Below, in pieces: positions 55,483 through 63,908 of a DNA stretch of 64,000 bases. The notes under the pieces were generated by a model. That model was not told the origin of the DNA and did no database searches. It was given only the letters and a program-made list of their open reading frames with translations. The DNA is from Salegentibacter sediminis. GTDB lineage: Bacteria > Bacteroidota > Bacteroidia > Flavobacteriales > Flavobacteriaceae. A program made the translations under genes and the position numbers. Positions within the stretch are counted from its first letter, which is position 1. Every line of letters starts with the position of its first letter. The stretch is from the NCBI RefSeq assembly GCF_002078605.1, contig NZ_MSJR01000006.1, positions 150,054 through 214,053 on the forward strand, read 5' to 3'.

Positions 55483-55581
55483 CTATTTTTTGGGTTTAGC
55501 TTGTTTTGGTGGTTGTTTCTTTGGAGCAGCTTGCTTCTTGTGCCCTTTTTGCTCCTCTTCATGTTTTTTACTCTGTGCCAT
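55483..55581 (-). CDS. 32-residue Lys-rich miniprotein
   Basis: Too short for the ORF track, whose 55392-55607 entry is another frame. The translation starts MAQSKKHEEEQKGHKKQAAP and ends PPKQAKPKK: 13 Lys, no hydrophobic core, probably disordered. It has an A-rich leader and a terminator 31 bp after the stop, so a dedicated transcription unit is likely. I recognise no family. It might bind RNA, DNA or ribosomes, but this is only charge-based inference. Confidence 0.68.
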   Translation of the reverse strand: MAQSKKHEEEQKGHKKQAAPKKQPPKQAKPKK

Positions 55582-55707
55582 AATTTTGTTTTTAGAGAAT
55601 TATACACTTAAAAATACTAATAAACCAAACTCTTAAAATGCTAATTCACACAACATTAACTATACTGTAAACCAGTATTTTATATTGGATGAGAACAATG
55701 TATTTTG

Positions 55708-55748
55708 CCTGATTTTCTATTGGTTTAAGTATTTAAGGAAAAATCAGG
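55708..55748. repeat. Inverted repeat upstream of cysE
   Basis: CCTGATTTT at 55708-55716 and AAAATCAGG at 55740-55748 are perfect 9-bp complements with 23 bases between. It lies just before the cysE promoter candidate and could be an operator or RNA hairpin. Confidence 0.5.
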
Positions 55749-55769
55749 AAAATTTGTTTTTCTATTGAT

Positions 55770-55777
55770 TACTTTTG
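55770..55777 (+). promoter_or_regulatory. Candidate -7 box (TACTTTTG) of cysE
   Basis: Matches TAnnTTTG, 29 bp before the cysE ATG. Confidence 0.5.
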
Positions 55778-55806
55778 AAATAGTACCAATAATCAATAAT
55801 AGGTAG

Positions 55807-56595
55807 ATGATAGAAAAAAAGGTAATTGCTGATATTCAAAAGCAAAAGCAGCTTCCAAATTTAAGGTTAAGTATAAAGGAAAAAACCGAGGCTTTTGTCG
55901 ATAAGATTTTTTACACCCTTTTTGATGCCGATACCAAGGTGGAAGATAATATTGAGCAACTGGAAAAGGATTTTTCTGAACTGGCTGAACTTGTATGCTG
56001 GCAACCGGATAAATCCTGTCATGAGATCTGGTGTGGTTACCTGAGAATTCTTCCTGAAATCTTAACAAAATTGAATGAGGACGCCAATGCTATAGCCTTA
56101 AATGATCCTGCTGCGAATTCTGTTGAAGAGGTATATCTATCTTACCCGGGGTTCTTTGCCATTGCTATTTATAGGTTAAGCCATGAATTTTACAAGATTG
56201 GGTTCCCGTTGGTGCCAAGATTAATGACCGAATGTGCACACACCTTAACCGGGACCGACATTAACCCCGGAGCAGAAATTGGAGTTCCCTTTTTTATAGA
56301 CCATGCAACAGGCGTTGTAATAGGGGAGACCGCCGTAATAAAAAATAATGTAAAGATCTATCAGGGGGTTACCCTTGGAGCTCTTTACGTAGACAGGAAT
56401 TTAAGGGATACCAAACGACATCCTACTATAGAAGATAATGTAACAATTTACGCGAATGCTACCATTCTTGGAGGAGAGACCGTGGTTGGTGCCAATAGTA
56501 TGATTGGAGGGAATGTATGGTTAACAAAATCGGTTCCTGAAAATTCTATAGTGACTCATAATCCGCAGATTAATATTAAAAACAGCACGAAATAA
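55807..56595 (+). CDS. cysE: Serine O-acetyltransferase
   Basis: 262 residues. The N-terminal helical domain is followed by a left-handed beta-helix of hexapeptide repeats (INPGAEIGVPFFIDHATGVVIGETAVIKNNVKIYQGVTLG, then HPTIEDNVTIYANATILGGETVVG). The paired His/Asp residues of the active site are in IDHATG. It makes O-acetylserine from serine and acetyl-CoA. Its stop overlaps the cysM start (TAATG), so the two enzymes of cysteine synthesis are translated together. The longer, helical N-terminus is common in Bacteroidota. Confidence 0.95.
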   Translation: MIEKKVIADIQKQKQLPNLRLSIKEKTEAFVDKIFYTLFDADTKVEDNIEQLEKDFSELAELVCWQPDKSCHEIWCGYLRILPEILTKLNEDANAIALNDPAANSVEEVYLSYPGFFAIAIYRLSHEFYKIGFPLVPRLMTECAHTLTGTDINPGAEIGVPFFIDHATGVVIGETAVIKNNVKIYQGVTLGALYVDRNLRDTKRHPTIEDNVTIYANATILGGETVVGANSMIGGNVWLTKSVPENSIVTHNPQINIKNSTK

Positions 56596-57482
56596 TGAAC
56601 GATTCTATTTTAGATCTAATTGGAAATACTCCACTGGTGAAAGCTCAGAGATTGGTAAAAAACCCCAATGTGCAGCTTTATTTTAAGCTGGAAGGCCAGA
56701 ATCCCGGAGGAAGTGTGAAAGACAGAGCTGCTTACAATATGATAAAAAGTGCACTGGAAAGAGGGGATATTAACAAAGAAACCCGTTTAATTGAAGCTAC
56801 TAGCGGGAATACCGGTATTGCCCTGGCAATGATCGCTGGAATATTTCATCTTAATTTAGAGTTGGTTATGCCCGAGAATTCAACCATAGAACGAGTCCAA
56901 ACGATGAGGGCCTATGGAGCTACTGTAACCTTAACAGATGCAGAAGGAGGCATTGAAGGGGCTCGTGATTACGCTGAAGCTAAGTTAAAGGATGGAGATC
57001 ATTTTATGTTCAACCAATTCGCCAACGACGATAATTGGAAAGCACATTATAACAGTACGGGTCCTGAAATTTGGAATGACACCCATTATAAGATAACTCA
57101 TTTTGTTTCATCAATGGGGACTACAGGTACCATTATGGGCACATCCACTTATTTAAAAGAAAAAAATAAAGAAATTGAAATAGTTGGAGTGCAACCTACC
57201 GATGATTCTAGGATTCCTGGAATTCGAAAATGGAAAGAAGAATATCTCCCTAAAATATTTAAAAAAGAGAAGGTAGATCGTATTCTGGAAGTTAGTAAAG
57301 AAGAGGCAAAATTAACGACAATTAAACTTGCTCGTCAGGAAGGTATTTTTGCCGGAATGAGTAGTGGTGGGGCTGCTGCTGCTGCAATTAGATTATGTGA
57401 AGAACTGGAAAGCGGTTTAGTGGTAAGCATAATTTGCGATCGCGGAGACCGCTATTTATCATCTGATCTTTTTGACGCATAA
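56595..57482 (+). CDS. cysM: Cysteine synthase B
   Basis: 295 residues. The PLP lysine is K42 in GGSVKDRAAYNMI, the Asn-loop is ATSGNTGIALAM, and the phosphate cup SSMGTTGTIMGTS. The shorter length and features such as TDDSRIPGIRKW fit the CysM group, which can use thiosulfate as well as sulfide. It acts on O-acetylserine from the coupled cysE. A perfect terminator follows. Confidence 0.94.
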   Translation: MNDSILDLIGNTPLVKAQRLVKNPNVQLYFKLEGQNPGGSVKDRAAYNMIKSALERGDINKETRLIEATSGNTGIALAMIAGIFHLNLELVMPENSTIERVQTMRAYGATVTLTDAEGGIEGARDYAEAKLKDGDHFMFNQFANDDNWKAHYNSTGPEIWNDTHYKITHFVSSMGTTGTIMGTSTYLKEKNKEIEIVGVQPTDDSRIPGIRKWKEEYLPKIFKKEKVDRILEVSKEEAKLTTIKLARQEGIFAGMSSGGAAAAAIRLCEELESGLVVSIICDRGDRYLSSDLFDA

Positions 57483-57516
57483 AAACACGGCCCTTTTAAG
57501 GGCCGTGTTCTTTTTT
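57483..57516. terminator. Bidirectional terminator between cysM and the secreted protein gene
   Basis: AACACGGCCCTT pairs perfectly with AAGGGCCGTGTT around TT, with T tracts both ways. Confidence 0.93.
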
Positions 57517-57521
57517 AAAAA

Positions 57522-58079
57522 CTACATGGCGGCAAGTTTACCCATACCCGATTTATCCAGGTCCACTCTAATATTCTTGCTTTTAGATCCGTTTCTGAGT
57601 TTAACCTTAAAGAACTCCTTATCCAGGGTCCAGCTATTCCTTGAGGATGCGATATGCTTATTCCCTACTATAGAGTAATTTGGGTTTTGTTTTAAAATAC
57701 TTACAGCAGTTGCATAAGGCATTTTTACATCTTTAAAAACCTGGTAACTGGTTAAAAGATCACCTTTGTTATTAAACCTAACTTTTAGATCTCCTTTATT
57801 GGTTTTAAAGTAGACATCATAATGTTCATAATCTGCATCCCGGTTAGCAATGATAAACTTTTGGATATCAAAATTCTCGCGTACAAACCTTAAAGGGCTT
57901 TCATTAAAGTGCCCGGTGTATTTCTCGGGAAGATTCACAATTAAAGTTTGTGAGTCAGGATTCAATTTGAGTGCTTCAGAGCTTAGCTCCATTGTTACTT
58001 CATCCAATCGGATGACCTTTTGTGCATAGCTGGAGAATACGATCCCCATCAATACTATGCTGAAAATTAACTTTTTCAT
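57522..58079 (-). CDS. Secreted protein of unknown function (PepSY-like)
   Basis: I start at MKKLIFSIVLMGIVFSSYAQ, an evident signal peptide, 26 codons after the track start. This gives 185 residues. The mature part shows a paired beta-alpha layout (VYFKTNKGDLKVRFNNKGDLLTSYQVFKDVKMPYATAVSILKQNPNYSIVGNKHI) that resembles PepSY-type periplasmic domains. Flavobacterial entries of this type are often mislabelled nicotinate-nucleotide adenylyltransferase, and no nucleotide-binding motif is present. Probably periplasmic or surface located. Confidence 0.82.
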   Translation of the reverse strand: MKKLIFSIVLMGIVFSSYAQKVIRLDEVTMELSSEALKLNPDSQTLIVNLPEKYTGHFNESPLRFVRENFDIQKFIIANRDADYEHYDVYFKTNKGDLKVRFNNKGDLLTSYQVFKDVKMPYATAVSILKQNPNYSIVGNKHIASSRNSWTLDKEFFKVKLRNGSKSKNIRVDLDKSGMGKLAAM

Positions 58080-58186
58080 GACAGTATATTTTTTAGATTT
58101 AAGTAAAGATATATCAGCTAGAGCCAAACAAATACTACGTAAGTAGCATTGGATCAATATTGTATAATATTTAACGCTTGTTTCAT

Positions 58187-58885
58187 TTAACCTGAAAAGT
58201 GATTTTTTTCGGCTTGTTTTAAAAGTAATTCCAGGTTAGTGATTTCTACTTTTTTCCTGCTAATTTTTAAAATACCATCTTTTTTAAATTGCTGAAGATG
58301 CCTGTTAACCACTGCACGGGTAGAACCAATAAGATTGGCCAGTTCGTCATTGGAGAGATCATTTATTAATTCGAGTTTCTTTGACTTCTTATTGATATTT
58401 GTCAATATTAATTTAGCCAAACGACTGGAGATATCAGACAGAACAACGTTTGAAGTGTACTCTTCGAGAATACGAATCTGTTTGCCCATATAGGGCAAAA
58501 GCGATTTATTTATCTGCGGATATTTCACGATCCACTCCCGCATAATTTTAATGGGAACAGATAAGAGGGTAGCTTCATCCAAAGTTTCATAAAAAACTTT
58601 GTGCTCACAGTTTTCGAGCAGACACAATACATCAAAAATATCATTCTTTTTGAGCAGAAACAAAGTAAATTCCCTGGCGCTTTCGGGGTCTACCCGGTAA
58701 ATTTTCACTCTGCCCTCAGCGATAATATAGAATTTAAAGAGAGTTGGAGTTTTAGTGATGTTACAGGTATTTTTTGGCCAGATCTCTTCCTGAAATGCCG
58801 TTAAAAAACCAGCCAGCTTTTCCTCCTCCAAATCCTTAAATAGTATATTTTCCCTTAATAACGATATATAATTTTTCCCTATCAT
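58187..58885 (-). CDS. Crp/Fnr-family transcriptional regulator
   Basis: 232 residues. A cyclic-nucleotide-binding-like beta-barrel (about 20-125, IIAEGRVKIYRVDPESAREFTLFLLKKNDIFDV) is followed by a long helix and a Crp HTH (LSNDELANLIGSTRAVVNRHLQQFKKDGILKI, about 177-208). The Cys cluster of Fnr is absent, and the residues that bind cAMP in Crp are not clear, so the effector is unknown. It lies divergent from the helicase. Confidence 0.93.
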   Translation of the reverse strand: MIGKNYISLLRENILFKDLEEEKLAGFLTAFQEEIWPKNTCNITKTPTLFKFYIIAEGRVKIYRVDPESAREFTLFLLKKNDIFDVLCLLENCEHKVFYETLDEATLLSVPIKIMREWIVKYPQINKSLLPYMGKQIRILEEYTSNVVLSDISSRLAKLILTNINKKSKKLELINDLSNDELANLIGSTRAVVNRHLQQFKKDGILKISRKKVEITNLELLLKQAEKNHFSG

Positions 58886-59043
58886 AAAATCTGGTGTATG
58901 TTATTTCAATTTCAGAAAACAACGAGGGGAGTGAGGAACTTTCAATTAGAGGTGAAAGAAGATATTTCTCTAAAAATAGGAAAAAGACAAAATTCAATTC
59001 TTTATTTCCTACATAAATATTTTCCCAAACTTAAGAAATCAGC

Positions 59044-59051
59044 TATTTTTG
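59044..59051 (+). promoter_or_regulatory. Candidate -7 box (TATTTTTG) of the helicase gene
   Basis: Matches TAnnTTTG, 27 bp before ATG 59078, and lies within the track's longer ORF. This supports the shorter start. Confidence 0.5.
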
Positions 59052-59077
59052 CAAAATTGGAGTTCTTAAAAGATATT

Positions 59078-60592
59078 ATGGAGGTTGAAACATTCGGAAT
59101 TGAAGACAAAAAAGTAGATAAGCAATTATATGATTATCAGCAGGAAGATATTAAAAAGATCTTCAAGGTAATCGATGAACACCCTGAACATTATAATTTG
59201 CTTTATCAGTTGCCTACCGGCGGGGGAAAGACCGTGATTTTCTCCCAAATGGTGCGGGAATACATTCAGCGTACCCAAAAGAAGGTGTTAATTCTTACTC
59301 ACCGTATTGAATTGTGTAAGCAAACCTCAACAATGCTTACCGACTTTGGAGTGCGTAATAAGATAATTAACAGTAAGGTTAAGGAGCTACCCGATCAGGA
59401 AGATTATATGTGCTTTGTGGCGATGGTAGAAACTCTCAATAACCGTCTTAATGACGAAAAGCTCGAGATGGAAGATATCGGGATGGTTATTATCGATGAA
59501 GCCCATTACAATTCCTTCAGAAAACTATTCAAATTTTTTGAAAAATGCTTCATTCTTGGAGTTACGGCGACCCCGTTAAGTTCTAATATTAAATTACCTA
59601 TGAAGGATAATTACCGGGAACTCATCGTTGGGGATTCCATTGCCTCCCTTATTGAAAAAGGCTTCCTTGCAAAAGCAAATACCTACAGCTATAATGTAGG
59701 GTTAACAAGCCTTAAGGTGGGAATGAACGGGGATTACACGGTTAAATCTTCAGAAGAGCTCTACACAAATTACAGCATGCAGGAGAAACTCCTTAATGCT
59801 TACTACGATAAATCAAAAGGTAAGAAAACCCTTATTTTCAATAACGGGATCAATACTTCTATTGAAGTTTACGAGACTTTTAAAAATGCCGGCTTGCCTA
59901 TCCGGCACCTTGATAATACGACCGGGAAACAGGACCGAAAAGAAATTCTAAAATGGTTTAAACATACTCCCGGTGCTATAGTTACTTCGGTAAGTATATT
60001 AACCACGGGATTTGATGAACCTACCGTCGAAACAATTATTTTAAACAGGGCTACAAAATCACTTACTCTTTATTTTCAAATGATTGGTAGAGGCTCAAGA
60101 ATACTTCCGGGGAAATCTGAATTTTCGGTTTTAGACCTGGGGAACAACCTTTCGCGGTTTGGGGAATGGAGTGCCCCGGTAGATTGGCGACAAATATTCA
60201 GAGCTCCCGATTTCTATTTTGAAAACCTGCTTAGTGATGAGGAGATTGAAAGAGAATTCAAATATGAAATGCCTCCGGAAATAAGAGAGAAATTCGCCAA
60301 TACCGAGGATGTTGATTTTGATGTGGAAGCGGCCTATGACAAAGTGATTAAACAGGGACTAAGATCTAAAGCAGTCCTGGAGTGGTCAATGGAACAACAT
60401 GTAAAAATGTGTGTGGAAAACAGCGAAGATGTATTCGATGCCAGGCTACTAATAAAGGAATTGAAGGATGATATATCGTCAAGGATTAAGCAGTATTCTT
60501 ACTGCATAAGCAAGAGCACTCAAAATTACAGGGACTGGCTGGAAGAAGATTATTCCCGAAAACTAAGATTGGCTATCAATAAGGAGTTCTAG
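59078..60592 (+). CDS. DEAD/DEAH-box superfamily 2 helicase
   Basis: I start at ATG 59078 (MEVETFGIEDKKVDKQLYDYQ), because the track's additional 60 residues are unlike the helicase family and contain the promoter box. This gives 504 residues. Motifs are LPTGGGKT (I), LTHR, DEAH (II), TATPLSS (III), SILTTGFDEP (V) and QMIGRGSR (VI). There is no accessory nuclease or RecG wedge. It may unwind or remodel DNA or RNA; its precise task is unknown. Confidence 0.9.
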   Translation: MEVETFGIEDKKVDKQLYDYQQEDIKKIFKVIDEHPEHYNLLYQLPTGGGKTVIFSQMVREYIQRTQKKVLILTHRIELCKQTSTMLTDFGVRNKIINSKVKELPDQEDYMCFVAMVETLNNRLNDEKLEMEDIGMVIIDEAHYNSFRKLFKFFEKCFILGVTATPLSSNIKLPMKDNYRELIVGDSIASLIEKGFLAKANTYSYNVGLTSLKVGMNGDYTVKSSEELYTNYSMQEKLLNAYYDKSKGKKTLIFNNGINTSIEVYETFKNAGLPIRHLDNTTGKQDRKEILKWFKHTPGAIVTSVSILTTGFDEPTVETIILNRATKSLTLYFQMIGRGSRILPGKSEFSVLDLGNNLSRFGEWSAPVDWRQIFRAPDFYFENLLSDEEIEREFKYEMPPEIREKFANTEDVDFDVEAAYDKVIKQGLRSKAVLEWSMEQHVKMCVENSEDVFDARLLIKELKDDISSRIKQYSYCISKSTQNYRDWLEEDYSRKLRLAINKEF

Positions 60593-60612
60593 CGTTAAAA
60601 AGGTTAAAGACA

Positions 60613-60648
60613 GAGCCGGAAGGATGGATCATCTTTCCGGCTTTTTAT
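60613..60648 (+). terminator. Terminator after the helicase gene
   Basis: AGCCGGAAGGAT pairs with ATCTTTCCGGCT, with one G-T pair, around a short loop, then a T tract. Confidence 0.85.
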
Positions 60649-61137
60649 TTATTCATTTTCGGCATCAGCCGATTTCAAGTCTTGCTCTACAAATTCTCTC
60701 TCCCGCACCGATCCACCGGCAACTATGGCCGCAGCGATTATTACCAGGTTTTTAATAATGTATTGCCCTTCAGTAGTAAGAACAAATGGAAAATCTTCAA
60801 AACAAACTTCGGGCAAAATGATTAGAGGCAGAAAGGTACCGGGCATTTGAAGAAACAATAAGATAACGGCGATTCTTATTGTTTTTCGGGAAAGCATTAA
60901 CAAACCTATCAGCACTTCCCATACACCAAGAATGGGAATGAATATCTCAGGATCGAACCAGAAAACCGTGGCGGCAATTAGTTCCTGGGCAGGGCTGTCA
61001 AAAACAACCTTTAGGGCTCCAAACCAAATAAAAACAACAGCGATGGAGATCCTAAGCAAAGGTTTACCGTATTTATACATCCATCGGGTTACCTTGTAAT
61101 CTATCTTTCCTAATTTCTGAGTTTTATCTACCTGCAT
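60649..61137 (-). CDS. DoxX-family membrane protein
   Basis: 162 residues with four membrane segments. GKPLLRISIAVVFIWFGALKVVFDSPAQELIAATVFWFDPEIFIPILGVWEVLIGLLML matches the DoxX/SURF4-like fold. Relatives are subunits of terminal oxidases or thiosulfate oxidoreductases, while most are of unknown role. It has no partner gene here. The 158 bases after its start (61138-61295) show nothing else. Confidence 0.88.
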   Translation of the reverse strand: MQVDKTQKLGKIDYKVTRWMYKYGKPLLRISIAVVFIWFGALKVVFDSPAQELIAATVFWFDPEIFIPILGVWEVLIGLLMLSRKTIRIAVILLFLQMPGTFLPLIILPEVCFEDFPFVLTTEGQYIIKNLVIIAAAIVAGGSVREREFVEQDLKSADAENE

Positions 61138-61295
61138 TATATCACTTTAGTTGAATAACAAGTTGAAAATAAAATCCTGATCTGGAAAAATTTAGAATAA
61201 ATTATAGGATTTTATTAACAAAGTAATTGAATTTCAGTAAATTAAATATCTGAAAGATGGATGTGTTTTAGGATGATTTTAAAATCAATTTTATA

Positions 61296-63611
61296 TTAAT
61301 TGTTTTTCTTTCCACCAAACAGTCTTTTAAAGAAACCTTTTTTCTCTTCTTTTTCCTCCTGTTTTTCAGCTTGGTTATTCACCTTTTTGTCATCATCTTT
61401 TTTTCCAAACAAACGTTTAAAGAAACCATCTCGTTTTTCTGGTTCACAGTCCAGCATCGCGATCACATCAGCCGAAACCGGGAAGCGCGACTGGGTAATT
61501 TCTTTAAATTGAGGCTCGGCATTCATTTTTTGCATCAGTTTTCCGAAGATCGGTAAGGCAGAATTTGCGCCCTGGCCAATATAGGTATTTTTAAATCCAA
61601 TGCGGTGATCATCGCTTCCCACCCAGGTTACGGTAACCAGGTTGGGGGTCATCCCCACAAACCATCCGTCTTTATTATTTTGAGTGGTTCCGGTTTTTCC
61701 GGCTATGTCATTTCTTAGTCCGTAAGTACTTCTTAGGCGGTATGCTGTACCTTCATTAACAGTAGCTTTCATCATTTCTACCATTACCTGCCTGTTGGTT
61801 TCAGAAAGGGCAGGGGAAGTACCGTTCTTGGGTTTAAATTCGGCTAAAAGGTTTCCATTGCCATCCTCAATTTTGGTAATATAGAAAGGCTCACTATATC
61901 TCCCGTCATTAACAAAAGGGGTGAAGGCAGTAGTAAGTTCCGCCAGATTTAACGAAGCCGTACCAAGGGCAATTGATGGTACCGCCGGAATTTTTGACTC
62001 GACTCCCATTCTCCTGGCCTGATTGATGACATTACCAATCCCGGCTTCCATGAGAACCTTAACCGCGATGGTGTTCATAGACTTGCTCAGGGCCTCCTTC
62101 ATATTATAATTCATATGAGGATCGTTATCATCACTTCCCGAATTAGATGGGGTCCATCCTTTTTTATAGGTTACTTCCCGGGCAGAGAAGTAGGTGCAGG
62201 GCTCAATACCTTGTTCCAGTGCTGCCGAGTATACGATAGGCTTAAAAGTTGAACCTACCTGGCGCTTGCTTTGAGATACGTGATCGTACTGAAAATAACG
62301 GTAATCAATGCCGCCAACCCACGCCTGAACAGCCCCGGTACTCGGTTCCACCGCCAGCATCCCGGAATTTAGAAACTTAAGATAATGCTCAATACTGTCT
62401 TTTATACTGGCTGTTTTAGTTACCGTTCCATCATAATCAAATAATTCCATCGGCCTGGTTTTATCAAGCTCAAGCATTATTTCATCTTCCGATAAGCCTT
62501 CCCTTTCAAGATTTTTATAGGGTTTGGAGTTTTTAATAGCATCTTCAAGGATTTTAGGGTTTCGTTTCCAGGGTGTTGCCTCGCCGTAAGATTTTTCGTG
62601 TTGGTCCTGTAAAGCGCCCATATGTTCCTTCATCGATTCCTCTGCTAACTCCTGCATTCTATAATTTAATGTAGTATGTACAATGAGTCCATCTCGGTAG
62701 ATATTATATTTCTTTCCATCTTTATTTTTTAGAGTATCCAGGATCTTGCTTACGTCTTTGCGAACCTGCTCTCTAAAATATGGGGCCAGACCTTTGTCAT
62801 GCCCGTAATTTTTATAATTCAATACCAATTCTGAATCCTGGGTAGCCTTTTCTTTCTCTTCTGAAATGAAACCATATTTTTCCATTTGTGAAAGCACCAC
62901 ATTTCGCCTTAATTTGCTTCGCTCTGGAAAGATACGCGGATTATAATAATGCGAAGCTTTGAGCATTCCCACCAACACTGCTGATTCTTCTATGTTTAAT
63001 TCCGAAGTATGTTTTCCGAAGAACTTCATCGAAGCACTCTCAATACCAAAAGTATTATCACTAAAGGGAACGGTATTGAAGTACAGCCTAATGATATCTT
63101 CCTTATCATAAGTATTTTCCAGCCTTTTAGCGATCACAACTTCCTGGAATTTATTCACTACAATTCCCAGAACTCCATAATCTTTTCTTCCGTAGATATT
63201 CTTGGCAAGCTGAAGCGTGATAGTGCTCCCACCTCCTGCAGAATCGTCTTGCAATAAGATAGATTTAAAAAACACCCGCATTAAACTTCGGGTGTCAATC
63301 CCACTATGATTATAAAAGCGAACGTCTTCAGTAGCGATAAGAGCATCTATTAAATGCTGGGGGAATTCTTCAAATTTTACCGGCTGCCTGTCGTGAATAA
63401 AAAATTTTCCTATCAACTCCCCTTCAGAAGAAAGAACCTGGGTGGCCCGGCTTTGCTGAAGTTCGCTCAATTCTTTGGAGGAGGGAAGTTTGCCCCAGGC
63501 ACCAAAATATATACTTGCAAAAAAAAGTATTCCAAGTGCAAATAAACTCCCGACAATAATTAATCCCCATTTTAGTTTGGGGGAATTTTTAATCTTTAAT
63601 AACAATGACAT
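61296..63611 (-). CDS. Penicillin-binding protein 1A (bifunctional peptidoglycan synthase)
   Basis: 771 residues. TM anchor at about 14-36, glycosyltransferase GT51 domain with catalytic Glu95 in ATEDVRFYNHSG and GGSTITLQLAKN, then a transpeptidase domain with STFK (454-457), SMN (511-513) and KTG (639-641). It polymerises and crosslinks peptidoglycan in the periplasm. The C-terminal 45 residues contain a repeated GFFKRLFG motif (729 and 759) joined by a charged linker, not part of the enzyme fold. The family is commonly ponA/mrcA. Confidence 0.95.
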   Translation of the reverse strand: MSLLLKIKNSPKLKWGLIIVGSLFALGILFFASIYFGAWGKLPSSKELSELQQSRATQVLSSEGELIGKFFIHDRQPVKFEEFPQHLIDALIATEDVRFYNHSGIDTRSLMRVFFKSILLQDDSAGGGSTITLQLAKNIYGRKDYGVLGIVVNKFQEVVIAKRLENTYDKEDIIRLYFNTVPFSDNTFGIESASMKFFGKHTSELNIEESAVLVGMLKASHYYNPRIFPERSKLRRNVVLSQMEKYGFISEEKEKATQDSELVLNYKNYGHDKGLAPYFREQVRKDVSKILDTLKNKDGKKYNIYRDGLIVHTTLNYRMQELAEESMKEHMGALQDQHEKSYGEATPWKRNPKILEDAIKNSKPYKNLEREGLSEDEIMLELDKTRPMELFDYDGTVTKTASIKDSIEHYLKFLNSGMLAVEPSTGAVQAWVGGIDYRYFQYDHVSQSKRQVGSTFKPIVYSAALEQGIEPCTYFSAREVTYKKGWTPSNSGSDDNDPHMNYNMKEALSKSMNTIAVKVLMEAGIGNVINQARRMGVESKIPAVPSIALGTASLNLAELTTAFTPFVNDGRYSEPFYITKIEDGNGNLLAEFKPKNGTSPALSETNRQVMVEMMKATVNEGTAYRLRSTYGLRNDIAGKTGTTQNNKDGWFVGMTPNLVTVTWVGSDDHRIGFKNTYIGQGANSALPIFGKLMQKMNAEPQFKEITQSRFPVSADVIAMLDCEPEKRDGFFKRLFGKKDDDKKVNNQAEKQEEKEEKKGFFKRLFGGKKNN

Positions 63612-63696
63612 AGGTTAAATTAACTGCTACAAATTAACGAAGACTTGCAAAAAATAGTTCACTATTTATGCCAACTTTAAGGTTTACGGGAGAATA

Positions 63697-63735
63697 TAAA
63701 AAAAAGCCGGACACAAATTAATTTGTGCCGGCTAA
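63697..63735 (-). terminator. Terminator downstream of the possible 47-residue ORF
   Basis: On the minus strand AGCCGG.CACAAATT pairs with AATTTGTG.CCGGCT, then runs into a long T tract. Confidence 0.8.
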
Positions 63736-63764
63736 ATCAAGGCAAAGTTCATAAGCTTTGGTTT

Positions 63765-63908
63765 TTATGGTTCTATTGCAAAACTTTTGTGATGCTTCCA
63801 GGCTGATGCAAAATGGTTATTTTTTATTACACGGAAATGTTTCCGTCGTTTTAAGAACCCTGTTTTGCGCTCTCCAATTTCCATAATCATATTCTCCAGG
63901 GTTTTCAT
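63765..63908 (-). CDS. Possible 47-residue basic protein
   Basis: Not in the ORF track. The translation starts MKTLENMIMEIGERKTGFLK and continues RRKHFRVIKNNHFASAWKHH. It is basic, with no signal or membrane segment, and has no family that I recognise. The strong terminator 30 bp after its stop shows a transcription unit ends here. It could be coding, or this could be the 3' part of an RNA. The rest of 63612-64000 shows no other feature; a TATTTTTTG-like element near 63640 may belong to the PBP gene. Confidence 0.45.
   Translation of the reverse strand: MKTLENMIMEIGERKTGFLKRRKHFRVIKNNHFASAWKHHKSFAIEP

Noticed and set aside
55392-55607. 71-residue minus-strand ORF in the track
   Set aside because: It runs out of frame through the 32-residue ORF and its terminator; composition is not protein-like.
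58898-59077. N-terminal 60-residue extension of the helicase
   Set aside because: It contains a TAnnTTTG box and has no resemblance to the family; the Met at 59078 matches the usual start.
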